DNA of 64,000 nt from M3007 sp964621185 (GCA_964621185.1 CAZULM010000008.1:1-64000), one strand, 5' to 3'; counted from the first letter of the stretch, positions 7,861 through 17,656 are shown. Notes: generated by a model not told the origin, from the sequence alone. Numbers and translations are program-made.

Positions 7861-10800
7861 TCATTCATTTTTCCGAATCATCTTCCTGCTCTGCGTGCCA
7901 AACGGCGTAATCAATTCATAATACAACATGCCATCGCCGGAAAAATCCTCAGACTGGAAGGTGTATTGATGGTAGCCCTTTTCAAACCAGCCTTTTTGCG
8001 CTTTTACAAGGCGGCCATCAATATCAAACACCCGCAGCTGCGCCAAACACGCCTCGGGCAGATAGAACCCGATTGCCGTGCTTTTGGTGAAAGGGTTGGG
8101 CTGGTTTTGCTCAAGCCTGGATTGCAGCCGATCCGGTTCGATGGCGTTGGTGGAAAGCCCCTCGAAGGCCAGCTGAACCTTGACTGGGGCATAATCGCCC
8201 GTGTATGCCTCTGCGGGGATTTGGGCATTGTTCAAGGACAAAACTTCGCTCAACTTGGCATTGCCTTGCAGGGCTCTGAACCGTAGGTGGAAGCCCGGCG
8301 CCCCGTTTGCCAGCGTGGCGCTTTGAACCAGGGAAAGGAACACGCGTATTTCGCCGTTTTCAACGTTGAACAGCCCAAAGTTTTCGGCCTCGAACGGGCT
8401 TCCGGCAATGGTTTCTATTTGCTCGAATCGCAGTTTTTCCGGGTCAAATTGAAGCGCGAACTGCATGGCAGACAGGTTGTTGAAATTGTTGGCGCTAAGG
8501 GTTGCCGTGACCGTTTCACCCTGTTGCAGCGCCTGGTCTTGAACCTTCCAAACCAGTTCCGGCCCCTGTTCACTGGGACCGTTCACCGGGTTGGCGCTGC
8601 TGTTCACGTCGCCCAATTTCATGCCGATGAAGTCGTTGTTGCCGAGCGGGTCGGTCATGACGTTGATGTTGATTTTCTCCGGGAAGCCCCAGGGATTGCC
8701 GGGGTTGGAGAACACATATGCTTTTGGAACAAAGCGCCAGGTGTTGTTTGCAAACCAGTTTTGGGCCATCGGGTCGCCCAGTACCGCGTTTTGAATCAGG
8801 TAGGCATCGTCTTGCGTGATGGAATTGGATTTGTTGGCATCGGCTGCGATCAGCTTGTACACATCGGTGATGAGGAAGCCGAGCAGGTGTTTCTGTATGC
8901 GGGAAGCATCGGCAGCCGTCAAACCATTGATGGCATGGGGCATGGGTCGGTTTTTCACGGGCGTTATCATAAAATTAGTCCCCATGGTTGGCGACAAGAC
9001 ATATGTTCCCGGCAATCCCGTCACGTTCGAGCCGGTATCGTCGCCGGAAAGGTTCACGGTGACGCCGTTCACGCCGGTCATGGTTGTCAGGCGCGTGCCT
9101 TCCCAAAATATTTTGCCGCTGATGCCGATGCAGGTGGTAACGCTGAACGTTTTGGTACAGGTCTGCACCTGGCCACAAACGTCGGAAGCGGTATAGGTAA
9201 CGGTTATACTGCCACCGGGCGGCGGCGGGGTCAGCGCGCTCAGGTCGGTAGCCGTTGTGCCGCAACCGCCGACCGGGCTAAAGCTGTTTTTCCAGGCATT
9301 GAAGGCTGCACTGATCTGTCCTTCCGTCTGGCAGCCCGATTGGATGACATTATCGGGGCAAACGATGGTCAATGGCACAGCGCTCACGCTTATGCTGCGC
9401 GATTGCGTGGAAGTTCTGCCACAAATATCCGTGACCGTCCAGCTTTCTGTAAATACGCTGCTGCAATTGCTGTAGGTGCCCGTGACCACGCCTAAGATAG
9501 AGCCCTTTATCTGACAGTCGCCCGTTTGCCCGTTGTCGTAGCTTAACATCGTTCCGGCAGGCGGGGCAGCCGTGCACAAGACGCTGGTATTCGATACCGG
9601 ATCAAAGGCGGCTTGCGGGGCGGGGCTAACGGTGATGGTCCTGGAAACAGGGACGATGGTTCTTCCACAAGCATCGGTGGCCGTCCAGGTTTCTGTTACC
9701 GTGCCGCCGCAAACACCGGGCGCAGGGCTGAATGTGGAGCCGTTCGAGTTGCCGCTCAGCAGGCATCCGCCAGCCAGGCCATTGGTATAAGCGAGGGTGC
9801 TGGAAGCCGGGATGGCGCCACAGGCCACCGTGATGTTGGCCGGTGCTGTCATGGTGGGCAGGGCAGCGGGGCTTACCGTAATGGTTCTGGAAACTGGCGC
9901 AAGCGCCCGGCTGCAAGCATCAGTGGCCGTCCAGGTTTCCGTTACCGTGCCGCCGCAAACACCGGGGGTTGCCGTAAAGGTGGAACCGTTGGAGTTGCCG
10001 CTGAGCAGGCATCCGCCGCCTAAGCCGTTGGTATAGGCGAGGGTGCTGGATGCCGGGATGGCGCCACAGGCGACGGTGATGTTGGCTGGCGCTGTCATCG
10101 TGGGCAAGGCGGCGGGGCTTACCGTAATGGTTCTGGAAACTGGCGCAAGTGCCCGGCTGCAAGCATCAGTGGCCGTCCAGGTTTCCGTGACGGTGCCGCC
10201 GCAAACACCGGGAGTTGCCGTGAATGTAGAGCCGTTCGAGTTGCCGCTGATGAGGCATCCGCCACCCAAGCCATTGGTATAGGCGACGGTGCTGGAAGCC
10301 GGGATGGCGCCACAAACCACGGTGATATTGGGTGGCGCGGTCATAGTGGGCAGGGCAGCGGGGCTTACGGTGATGGTTCTGGAAACGGAAGCGAGGGCCC
10401 TGCTGCAAACATCGGTGGCGGTCCAGGTTTCTGTCACCGTGCCGCCGCAAGCACCGGGCGTTGCCGTGAATGTGGAGCCGTTCGAGTTGCCGCTGATGAG
10501 GCAGCCGCCCAACTGGCTGTTGGTATAGGCGAGGGTACTGGATGCCGGGATGGCGCCACAGGCAACGGTGATGTTGGCCGGGGCTGTCATGGTGGGCAAC
10601 GGGGCAGCAGTCACGGTGATGGTGCGGCTGGTGGTAATGGTGCCAAAATTGCCGGAAGCCGTCCAGGTTTCAGTGTAGGAACCCCCACAGGCGTTGTGCA
10701 TGCCGGTGACAGTGCCCGTTACAGAACCGCTGATAAGGCAGGCGCCCGCTTGCCCATTGGAATAGGAAAGCATCGTGCCCAGCGGTGATCCAGAGGGACA

Positions 10801-11733
10801 GGAAATGGTGAGGTTTGGCGGCATTGAAGTGAAGGTCGGTGGTACGATGGGGTCTAAAGTCACCGTCACATCTGCGGTGCCGGTACAACCCAAGTTGTCG
10901 GTCACCGTGTAGCGCAGCACGGCGGTGCCTGCCATCAGCCCGCTGGTATTGAAAGTAACGGTTTGGGTGTTGGCGTTGCTCAGGTTGGCGTTGGTGGCAC
11001 CGGTGCTGCCAGCGCTTTGAACCGTCCAGACATGGCTACTGTATACCCCTGAACCTCCGGAAGGCGTGCCATTAAAAGCAAACGTGCTGCCTACACAGTT
11101 GGTTGCCGAAGCGGGCATTGGGGAAGCGGAAGGGGCGGTGTTGGTAAACGTGCCGGTAAACACCACATTGTCGAAACTCAAATACCGCTGCGTGTTGCCG
11201 GCAGCATAGCCATAAATGCGGAACCTGATGGTGGTGTTTTGCGGCACCAGAACGCTTAGGCCGGTAATGGAATGTGATGCCCAGGTATTGGTGGTAGCGG
11301 TGCTGATGGTGCCCAGTGAGGTCGCATAGTTGTTCAAGGAAGAGCGCAAGCTGAGGGTGGCTGGCGCATTGTTGGAGGCATTGTTGTACTCCCTGTTCGC
11401 ATCTAAATTCAAGGTGGTGATCGTAACCGTCCTGCAGCTCAGGGTACTGAAGGAAAATTCGATATAATCATTCAGATCGATCCCGCCCGTGGCCCACTCG
11501 TTCGCCGTAAAACCTTGGCCTCCGCCATTGCCGGGGGCTGTGTAGGAGGCGTTGCTGAGCCCCGTCCCGTTAGCGGCCGAGCCGGCGGTGGCCACGGCAT
11601 TGTTGGAGCTGGCGCCCTGTTGGGGCGTACCGCCCTCAAAGTTCCAGGTGAAGGTGATTTGCGCTTGCAGGGCAGCGCTCAGGCCAAAAACAAAAGCGCA
11701 GGAAAAGCCGAATAAACGTACAGTTCGATTCAT
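7861..11733 (-). CDS. Large T9SS-sorted adhesin-like protein with HYR-type repeats, dockerin- and cohesin-like domains
   Basis: A 1290-aa secreted protein. Signal peptide at residues 1-25 (MNRTVRLFGFS ... ALQAQ). An N-terminal beta-sandwich region follows (about 26-195), then a PKD/Ig-like stretch, then HYR-like repeats of 82 residues (TMTAPANITVACGAIPASS ... VTETWTATDACSR), four nearly identical and two divergent. About residues 920-1000 hold two dockerin-like loops (GLTAADASRIQKHLLG; AADANKSNSITQDDAYLIQNAVLG). About 1060-1185 is a cohesin-like domain (LSAMQFALQFDPEKLRFEQI ...). The last ~85 residues are a T9SS sorting domain (NQPNPFTKSTAIGFYLPE). Likely surface adhesion or matrix scaffold. 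It is monocistronic as far as can be seen; permease 3' end lies 346 bases upstream. Confidence 0.87.
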   Translation of the reverse strand: MNRTVRLFGFSCAFVFGLSAALQAQITFTWNFEGGTPQQGASSNNAVATAGSAANGTGLSNASYTAPGNGGGQGFTANEWATGGIDLNDYIEFSFSTLSCRTVTITTLNLDANREYNNASNNAPATLSLRSSLNNYATSLGTISTATTNTWASHSITGLSVLVPQNTTIRFRIYGYAAGNTQRYLSFDNVVFTGTFTNTAPSASPMPASATNCVGSTFAFNGTPSGGSGVYSSHVWTVQSAGSTGATNANLSNANTQTVTFNTSGLMAGTAVLRYTVTDNLGCTGTADVTVTLDPIVPPTFTSMPPNLTISCPSGSPLGTMLSYSNGQAGACLISGSVTGTVTGMHNACGGSYTETWTASGNFGTITTSRTITVTAAPLPTMTAPANITVACGAIPASSTLAYTNSQLGGCLISGNSNGSTFTATPGACGGTVTETWTATDVCSRALASVSRTITVSPAALPTMTAPPNITVVCGAIPASSTVAYTNGLGGGCLISGNSNGSTFTATPGVCGGTVTETWTATDACSRALAPVSRTITVSPAALPTMTAPANITVACGAIPASSTLAYTNGLGGGCLLSGNSNGSTFTATPGVCGGTVTETWTATDACSRALAPVSRTITVSPAALPTMTAPANITVACGAIPASSTLAYTNGLAGGCLLSGNSNGSTFSPAPGVCGGTVTETWTATDACGRTIVPVSRTITVSPAPQAAFDPVSNTSVLCTAAPPAGTMLSYDNGQTGDCQIKGSILGVVTGTYSNCSSVFTESWTVTDICGRTSTQSRSISVSAVPLTIVCPDNVIQSGCQTEGQISAAFNAWKNSFSPVGGCGTTATDLSALTPPPPGGSITVTYTASDVCGQVQTCTKTFSVTTCIGISGKIFWEGTRLTTMTGVNGVTVNLSGDDTGSNVTGLPGTYVLSPTMGTNFMITPVKNRPMPHAINGLTAADASRIQKHLLGFLITDVYKLIAADANKSNSITQDDAYLIQNAVLGDPMAQNWFANNTWRFVPKAYVFSNPGNPWGFPEKININVMTDPLGNNDFIGMKLGDVNSSANPVNGPSEQGPELVWKVQDQALQQGETVTATLSANNFNNLSAMQFALQFDPEKLRFEQIETIAGSPFEAENFGLFNVENGEIRVFLSLVQSATLANGAPGFHLRFRALQGNAKLSEVLSLNNAQIPAEAYTGDYAPVKVQLAFEGLSTNAIEPDRLQSRLEQNQPNPFTKSTAIGFYLPEACLAQLRVFDIDGRLVKAQKGWFEKGYHQYTFQSEDFSGDGMLYYELITPFGTQSRKMIRKNE
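9630..10613 (-). repeat. Four tandem 246-bp repeats inside the adhesin gene
   Basis: Four head-to-tail units with a period of 246 bases (82 codons) are very similar at the DNA level; for example the GATGGCGCCACAGGC segment recurs at about 9809, 10055 and 10547 with a variant at 10301. This is a recent in-frame amplification of a HYR-like module and a likely site of repeat-number variation. Confidence 0.85.
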
Positions 11734-12079
11734 AGGATAGGGATAGGTGAACAGGTGATGAAATTAATCGACAGTATTAGCAGCTGGAAACCACGCAGGT
11801 TTCAAGCTGGGATAAAAGAATTCCTAAGAGGCGGGAATAATGCGGACGCCAAATCGTTCGCTGCAGGATTATCACAAAGGCTTCAAATGGAAGGATTAGG
11901 CTTTGTGCATTGCTAAAGGATAATGTTGTACTGTTGGATAAAATGAATACTCCTACGCTGGCTACGGGCATTTATTGAATTGTCGAGTAGCCGACAATAA
12001 AGAGGCGCTGGGAAGGTGCGGCAATAATTGTACCAAATTTGCACAGTAGTTTGGCGTGGGAAACAGCGCCATGATTTCG
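11734..12079. other. Intergenic gap, 346 bases, nothing recognised
   Basis: Between the adhesin start and the permease stop, both on the minus strand. No open frame, consensus TAnnTTTG box or convincing terminator was found on either strand. It is presumably the upstream region of the adhesin gene. Confidence 0.4.
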
Positions 12080-13411
12080 TTAAAGGGAGTCTATACGCCG
12101 CCCCTTTTTTATCCCCCAAAACACCAAAACCCCAAAAACCAGCAGCCCCAGCCCCGGAAGCGCCTGATCGGGCCTTTCCAGCAAGGTGTTCACCGCAAAA
12201 GCCGCTGAAATAAGGATAAAAATCAGCGGGACGACCGGGTAGCCCCAGGTCCGAATTGGCCGCTCCGCGTCCTTCCTTTTGCGCCGAAACACAAAGATCG
12301 CCGCCCCTGCCAGACCCATGAACGCGATGTCCATGAAGGTGACGAACGTGATGATCTGGTCGAAAAAACCCTGGAAGAACAGCAGCACGGCGATGGCCCA
12401 CACCACCTGCACCAGCATGGCCACCACGGGCGTTCGCCAGCGCGGGTGCACGTAGGCTAATTGCTTGAAAAAAATGCCGTCGGCGGCCATGGCGAAGTAA
12501 ATCCTCGGCGCCGTCATGGTGTAAATGCTGATGGTGCCAAAAATGGAAATGGCTATGCCCACGGCCACGGCCTGTCCGCCCCAGGGCGCGAGGCTGGCCA
12601 TAGCGTCGCCGGCCACACGGGGGGTTTTCGCGATGGTGTCGAGCGGCAGCAGCATCATGTAGGCCAGGTTGACCAGCAGGTACACCACTGTTACGATCAA
12701 AACGCCCAGGAACATCGCGCGCGGCACGGTACGCGGCGCATCTATGGCCTCCCCGGCTAAGTAAGAGGTGTGGTGCCAGCCCCCCATCGAAAACAGCACG
12801 CCGATGAGGCCGGTGAGCATGGCCGTGCCGAGATGGGCCGGCACGTTGGCGGCCAGTGAAAAATCGATGGGCGTCTTTGCCGGGTCGAAGCAGGCGAAGC
12901 CCGCGACGATGATGCCGGCAATGGCCAGCAGTTTCAGGCCCGAGAACAGGTTGGCCATGCCCTGGCTCACATTCACGCCCAGGATGTTGATGCCCGTGAG
13001 CCCCAGCATGGTGAGGGCCGCGATGCCCGTTTTGGCATTGCCGCTCAAGTCTGGCACGAACACCTTCATGTACTCTGCAAAGGCCACGCAAAGCCCGGCC
13101 ATGGCCCCTGTGTTGATCACCAGCAGGATCACCCAGCCGTACAGGAAGCCCACCATGTCGCCATAAGCCTCTTTCAGGTAAACATACACGCCGCCCGAGC
13201 GGGGGAACATGCCGCCCAGCTCCGTGAACGTGAGCGCGCCCGTGAGCGCGATGACGCCGCCGAGCGCCCAAACGGCCAGCACCAAAGTGGCGTTTGGCAC
13301 GGCGTTGACGATCTGGGCAGGCGTCACGAATATGCCGGAGCCGATGCAGGAACCGATGGCGACCATGGTGAGGCCGTACAAGGTAAGCTTTTGCTGGAGG
13401 TTTTGCGACAT
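12080..13411 (-). CDS. Amino acid permease (APC superfamily)
   Basis: A 443-aa integral membrane transporter with about 12 hydrophobic segments. The first helix holds the APC signature GSCIGSGIFVTP (residues ~20-31). This is followed by ALGGVIALTGALTFTELGGMFPRSGGVYVYLKEAYG, typical of the LAT/amino-acid-polyamine-organocation family with the conserved E and GG. It probably exchanges or imports amino acids across the inner membrane; the substrate cannot be told. The C-terminus KKGRRIDSL is short. The start MSQNLQQKLTLYGL fits the family. It is a single gene between the adhesin and the blaR1 operon, all on the minus strand. Confidence 0.9.
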   Translation of the reverse strand: MSQNLQQKLTLYGLTMVAIGSCIGSGIFVTPAQIVNAVPNATLVLAVWALGGVIALTGALTFTELGGMFPRSGGVYVYLKEAYGDMVGFLYGWVILLVINTGAMAGLCVAFAEYMKVFVPDLSGNAKTGIAALTMLGLTGINILGVNVSQGMANLFSGLKLLAIAGIIVAGFACFDPAKTPIDFSLAANVPAHLGTAMLTGLIGVLFSMGGWHHTSYLAGEAIDAPRTVPRAMFLGVLIVTVVYLLVNLAYMMLLPLDTIAKTPRVAGDAMASLAPWGGQAVAVGIAISIFGTISIYTMTAPRIYFAMAADGIFFKQLAYVHPRWRTPVVAMLVQVVWAIAVLLFFQGFFDQIITFVTFMDIAFMGLAGAAIFVFRRKRKDAERPIRTWGYPVVPLIFILISAAFAVNTLLERPDQALPGLGLLVFGVLVFWGIKKGRRIDSL

Positions 13412-13631
13412 GGGCGGTGTTTTTGGGCAACAAGGTAGTGTTTTGTTACTCGCGGCGGCATGGCGGCACTACGGGGATAAAAAGTTTCTCACGACGGCAC
13501 AACGACACCACGACTTTATTAGGTTTTTTCACGACGGCAACATACCGGCGAACGAATCGTACGCGAACCCCGCAGAAAACCCTTACAAGACCGCAGCCTT
13601 CCTGCGCACGGCGCGGCAAGCCCACCGCAGC

Positions 13632-15794
13632 TCACTTCTCATCGTCGGTATAATTGTAGTGATAGCTTGCCTTGCCTTTCACTTTATGGCCGTTAAGCCC
13701 TTGAATCAGCTCCATATACTTCTGCCGCATCGCCTCCGACTGTTTTTTCTTGTTGACTTTCAGCTCCTTGTCGTCCACTTGTAACGAGAAGTTTTTAGGG
13801 TTGCTGATGAGGCCGTCTTTGAGCAGCTCCGACCTTAAGGTTTCTTCCACAGCTTTGGATTTGGCTTGCCAGGCTTGTTGTTCCACGGCCCATTGTTCCT
13901 GGTTGCGCTGCCAGGCTTGTTGTTCTTTTTGCCAAAGCTCCTGTTCCCTTTTGAATTCTTTTTGCGCCCTTTCCCATTCTTTTTGGCTGCGTTTCATGTC
14001 TTTTTCGGTTTCTTTCATTTGCTGCTTGTATTCACGCCGGCTTTCTGTCATTGCCCGCCGGTGCTCCTCCATCGCCCTTTTCATCTCCCGTCTGTGGTCT
14101 TCCGAGAAATGCTCGAAATGCTCCCGGTGTTCGGCATGGCCTTCTCCGTCGAGGCCTTCAAAATGAAACTCAAAGCCTTCCGGGAAAAAGTTGTAGCCTG
14201 ACCCGTCAAAGCGCATACCCGGGATTTCTAATTCCTCTCCTTCTGCCAACTTTTTGCCGTTCACATATACCTCATTTCCCTTCACCACCACCTCTGTGGC
14301 TTCGCCGTTGTTGTCGAGCCTGATGACGGTATTGCCCTTGTCGTCCTTGTCGGAATAGACTCGGATATTGCTGCCCCGTGGCATGGGCGGGAATGGCGCA
14401 GCCGGCGCGTCGGGGTTGAACCAAAATGCACGCGGGGCGCTGGGGGCGCCAGGCGGTGAGGGGGGTGCAGGAGCCCGTATCCCGCTTGGCGGGGCTGGGG
14501 GCGCAGGCGGGGCAACATCTTCCAGCAGTTCTGCCGCCAGTGCCTCGTGCCGCGAAAATTCCGATGCGGGTATTTCTTTGCCGTCGATGTTCAGGCGCGT
14601 GAGCTTGCCGTCTTTGTACTCTGCCTCTACGCGTTGGTTGTCGTCTTCCCGCGTGATTTTCCGCGTCGATTTTGGCTTGGGCAGGGAATCGCTGAGCATG
14701 TCGGCGCCTTTGTTTTGGTGGCCGAACAGCGCTGTCGGGATGTCGGAAATTTGGGAGAAAACTGCCTCAATGGCGGGCACGGAATTGGCTTTCATGCCGA
14801 CGAGCGCCAACAGGGCGAGCAGGATAACGGTTGCTGTGATCTTTTCCATAACTTGTTGTTGTTTTTGCTGTGGTTGGTTCAAGATGCGCCGCACCCGCTC
14901 CAGGAGGGGGCGGCGGCGCTTGGCGCCGCTCAAGGCGAGGGCCAGCACGGGGGCAGGAGTGGCCAGCTCCTGTACCTGTACCAAAGCTTTCGCAAAGGCG
15001 AGCGGGTTGCCAGTGGCAGCCAGGGCAGCGTCGTCGCAACAGTTCTCCCGTTCGCGGCGCACTACGCCCGACATCCACCACACGGCAGGGTGATAGTAAA
15101 AAAGGCTTTCGATGAAGGCTTGGATGAGGTTGAAGACCCAGTCGCGGCGGGCAATATGCGCCAGTTCGTGGGCCAGAACGGCTTCTACTTCCGCCACGGA
15201 AAGTCGGTTGACGAGCCCGATGGGCAGCAGCACGAAAGGCTTTAGCCAGCCGATCGCCACAGGGGTCTGCACCAGCGCCGACTCGAACAGGGAAACCGCC
15301 CGGTTGCAGCCCAGGTGCTGTCGGAGCAATTGGAAGCGCTCCTGCCAAAGCGGCTCAAGGGCTGCCACGCCGCGCGTCCGCAAGCAGTGCGTATGCCATA
15401 AGCCGCTGCCTAAGCGCAGCAGGAAAAAAACGAAGCCCAGGAGCCAGATGGCGACAATCAGGGCGTGGTTGTTGTCGAGCCAGGCCGAAAACGATTGCCA
15501 AATACTGCCGCCAAGGTGCTGGTTCTCCAGCACGAGCATGGTGGCCGCGGTACTTTCAAACAAGCGCAGCCCGCTGAAAATGGCCCCTTGCCGCCCCGGC
15601 TCATATACCCAAAAAAAGGTAGCGATGGCCGCGAGCAATACAGTCAACAGCCCGGCATAAGCCGCCCAATATTTCTGCTGTGCCGATTTCAGGCGGGGCA
15701 GCAACAACAGGAGCAACAAGGCCGCAGCAGCAGCCTGCCAGAGCGAATGGGCCAATGCCCAGCCGAGCGCGCGGAGGAAAGCATCTTGTGTCAT
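13632..15794 (-). CDS. BlaR1-type M56 membrane metallopeptidase with Pro-rich and coiled-coil C-terminus
   Basis: A 720-aa signal-transducing protease. The N-terminal ~330 residues contain several membrane helices and the M56 zinc motif HELAH (about residue 206) with the downstream ENCCDDAAL motif, as in BlaR1/MecR1. The C-terminal half does not resemble the usual penicillin-binding sensor domain. Instead there is a Pro/Ala-rich linker (about 430-470), a small beta-rich part (RVYSDKDDKGNTVIRLD), then a long Glu/Lys/Arg/Gln-rich predicted coiled coil (about 560-665) with repeats of the kind QEQWAVEQQAWQ. Family role: on sensing a signal, the protease triggers removal of the repressor BlaI. The start codon overlaps the blaI stop (ATGA), so the two genes are translationally coupled. 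Confidence 0.88.
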   Translation of the reverse strand: MTQDAFLRALGWALAHSLWQAAAAALLLLLLLPRLKSAQQKYWAAYAGLLTVLLAAIATFFWVYEPGRQGAIFSGLRLFESTAATMLVLENQHLGGSIWQSFSAWLDNNHALIVAIWLLGFVFFLLRLGSGLWHTHCLRTRGVAALEPLWQERFQLLRQHLGCNRAVSLFESALVQTPVAIGWLKPFVLLPIGLVNRLSVAEVEAVLAHELAHIARRDWVFNLIQAFIESLFYYHPAVWWMSGVVRRERENCCDDAALAATGNPLAFAKALVQVQELATPAPVLALALSGAKRRRPLLERVRRILNQPQQKQQQVMEKITATVILLALLALVGMKANSVPAIEAVFSQISDIPTALFGHQNKGADMLSDSLPKPKSTRKITREDDNQRVEAEYKDGKLTRLNIDGKEIPASEFSRHEALAAELLEDVAPPAPPAPPSGIRAPAPPSPPGAPSAPRAFWFNPDAPAAPFPPMPRGSNIRVYSDKDDKGNTVIRLDNNGEATEVVVKGNEVYVNGKKLAEGEELEIPGMRFDGSGYNFFPEGFEFHFEGLDGEGHAEHREHFEHFSEDHRREMKRAMEEHRRAMTESRREYKQQMKETEKDMKRSQKEWERAQKEFKREQELWQKEQQAWQRNQEQWAVEQQAWQAKSKAVEETLRSELLKDGLISNPKNFSLQVDDKELKVNKKKQSEAMRQKYMELIQGLNGHKVKGKASYHYNYTDDEK

Positions 15795-16183
15795 ATCCCC
15801 GATTGGTTTTCAATTTTAGCGATGAGCGCCTTGATCTCGTCTAATTCGTCGGCGCTGGCCTCATGGTTGCCCAGCGCCTGCATCACGAGGCGGGCCGTGC
15901 TGCCGCGAAACGTGTTGTGCACAAATTCCCGCAAAAGCATGGATTGCGCCTCTGTTTCCTGTACCGCAGCGGTATAGACATGGGTGCGCCCTTCCCCGCT
16001 GCGTGTCAGCAGGCCCTTTTCCAGCATGATCTGCATCAGTTTTAGGGTGGTGGTGTAGCCGGCAGCGTCCTTTGGGCCGGCTTTCCGGTCCTCATTGAGC
16101 AGGTCGTTCACGGTGCGCACCGTGCTGGGTCCCTGTTGCCAGAGGATGTGCAGGATTTCGAGTTCGGAATCGGTAGGTTTCAT
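15791..16183 (-). CDS. BlaI/MecI/CopY-family transcriptional repressor
   Basis: A 130-aa repressor with an N-terminal winged helix (SELEILHILWQQGPSTVRTVNDLL ... GYTTTLKLMQIMLEKGLLTRSGEGRTHVY) and a C-terminal dimerisation helix region, the normal size and layout of BlaI. Family role: binds palindromic operators as a dimer and is inactivated by proteolysis set off by its BlaR1 partner. It lies 4 bases after the hydrolase stop and overlaps blaR1 by 4 bases, so the three genes form one operon. It probably binds the two palindromes at 17632-17679, giving autoregulation. Confidence 0.93.
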   Translation of the reverse strand: MKPTDSELEILHILWQQGPSTVRTVNDLLNEDRKAGPKDAAGYTTTLKLMQIMLEKGLLTRSGEGRTHVYTAAVQETEAQSMLLREFVHNTFRGSTARLVMQALGNHEASADELDEIKALIAKIENQSGI

Positions 16184-16187
16184 ATTG

Positions 16188-17603
16188 TCACAATTTTTCT
16201 AAGTTCTCGATGGCCCTTGGGTTTCCAGGCCGCAATTCCAGCGCCTTTTGAAAACATTTCTTTGCGCTCGCCTTGTCGTTTTTCAGCAAATAGGCATCGC
16301 CGAGCTCGTTCCATGCCACCACGATTTGGGGGAACCTTTTGGTGTAGTACTGGTACAAGGCAATGGCTTCGTCGGCTTTCCCTTTTTGCAGCAGAGCCTG
16401 GCCGGCAAACAAGAGCGGCATGTCGTTGTCGTCATGCAGGTCGAAACCTTGTGCTTTCAGTTCTTTCTCGACGTTGTTGCTGAAATTGTCGGCGCCTTTT
16501 TCCGTCAATAAATTATAGAGGAAAATCCCGAGGGAAGGTTGCAGCGGTGCTGGTTCTTGGCCGTTAATAATGGCGACAGTCCGCGCGAAGACAGCTTCTG
16601 CCGTCCGGTCGTCATAATTGGACAGGACAATTGTCACGCGGTTTTTTGCCATGTTGATGCCCAGGACCGCGCTTATACCGGGGCCCCCGCCCGCCACGGC
16701 CATCTGGCCTTCTTTTTGAAATGTTGCCCAAGTATCGTACTGTTTCGGGAAAATCGGTTCGTTCACTAAACGCACTTTGTCGGTATCCGAAAGCAGGCGA
16801 TTGTCGTGCAGCAGCGATTGGGCAAAAAGCAGCAGGTCGGAACAGGTGGAATAAATACCGCCGTCGCCGCCGCCGAGCAAGCCGAACCCAAGGTTGTCGG
16901 CAAGCGGCCCGGGTTGGTTCGAAAGATAGCCCACCGCCTTCCCCTGGAGGTTTTTCATCTTGTACAAAAAGCCCGTGTTTCTCATGCCGAGTTTATTAAA
17001 AATCCTCGATTTCAAGGCTTCTGCATAATTTTCACCCGTCACTTTCTCAATGATCGCCGCCAACAGCACATACCCAGAATTGGAATATTCAGCCTGTGTG
17101 CCGGGTTCAAAAGCCAGCTTTTCTTCCCGCAGCCAGGGCAGGAAATCGCTGGCACTGTTCACGCTCCCATGCTCAGGGTCGAAACCTGGCACATCGTGGT
17201 ATTGAAGGAAACCAGATTCGTGGTGGAGCAAATGGGCAATGGTTACCTTGTCAGCGATGGAAGGCTCGAAGCCTGAAAGGTATTGGCTCAGGTTGTCGGC
17301 GGGCTTGATCTTGCCCTCCGACATGAGCTGAATGACCAGGATTTTAGTGAAAAGCTTGGTGATAGAACCGATGGAAAAGCGCGTTTCAGGGCCGTTGGGC
17401 ACTTTGTTCGCATGGTCTGCCATGCCCACCGACTTCTCATAATGCAGCACCCCGTTTTGATGAACCAGCACATTGCCGGAAAACACGTTTTTATCGGAAG
17501 CTTCTTGCAAAAGGGCATCGAGCTTTAGGTAAAGCGCGTTTTGGGCCCAGGCATCAGCGTTAAGGGAGAAAAGGCAAAAGATCAAAAGAAAGGTATGTTT
17601 CAT
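16188..17603 (-). CDS. Secreted serine hydrolase (class C beta-lactamase / DD-peptidase fold) with TPR-like C-terminus
   Basis: A 471-aa protein exported by a signal peptide (MKHTFLLIFCLFSLNADAWA). It has the catalytic SxxK (S80-I-T-K83) and the YSN triad motif (Y173-S-N) of the beta-lactamase family (PF00144). The final ~60 residues form a TPR-like pair (GDAYLLKNDKASAKKCFQKALELRPGNP). Members hydrolyse beta-lactams, D-amino peptides or esters; the substrate cannot be told from sequence. It is the first gene of an operon with blaI and blaR1, which suggests induction by a cell-wall signal. The start at 17603 gives a good signal peptide; an ATG 8 codons upstream would weaken it and would sit in the promoter region. 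Confidence 0.87.
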   Translation of the reverse strand: MKHTFLLIFCLFSLNADAWAQNALYLKLDALLQEASDKNVFSGNVLVHQNGVLHYEKSVGMADHANKVPNGPETRFSIGSITKLFTKILVIQLMSEGKIKPADNLSQYLSGFEPSIADKVTIAHLLHHESGFLQYHDVPGFDPEHGSVNSASDFLPWLREEKLAFEPGTQAEYSNSGYVLLAAIIEKVTGENYAEALKSRIFNKLGMRNTGFLYKMKNLQGKAVGYLSNQPGPLADNLGFGLLGGGDGGIYSTCSDLLLFAQSLLHDNRLLSDTDKVRLVNEPIFPKQYDTWATFQKEGQMAVAGGGPGISAVLGINMAKNRVTIVLSNYDDRTAEAVFARTVAIINGQEPAPLQPSLGIFLYNLLTEKGADNFSNNVEKELKAQGFDLHDDNDMPLLFAGQALLQKGKADEAIALYQYYTKRFPQIVVAWNELGDAYLLKNDKASAKKCFQKALELRPGNPRAIENLEKL

Positions 17604-17624
17604 AGCTGATCCGAATTTTCGCCA

Positions 17625-17656
17625 CAAACATCTACGAATTATTTCGTAGTTCCAAA
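17625..17656 (-). promoter_or_regulatory. Promoter of the hydrolase-blaI-blaR1 operon
   Basis: On the minus strand, TTTG (17653-17656) and TAGATGTTTG (17625-17634) are 18 bases apart. The -7 element has two extra bases compared with TAnnTTTG. It overlaps one of the two operator palindromes, so repressor bound there would block RNA polymerase. Confidence 0.45.

Noticed and set aside
9572..10528. Series of similar ~75-79-codon plus-strand frames (MLEAGMAPQATVM ...)
   Set aside because: Products of the 246-bp tandem repeats read on the opposite strand; an artefact of the adhesin repeats, not small genes.
9630..10613. CRISPR or satellite interpretation of the 246-bp direct repeats
   Set aside because: The period is a multiple of three, the frame stays open and the unit encodes a known HYR-like module.
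11913..13433. 506-codon open frame on the minus strand overlapping the permease
   Set aside because: Arg/His-rich shadow frame of the APC permease gene in a GC-rich region; no domain.
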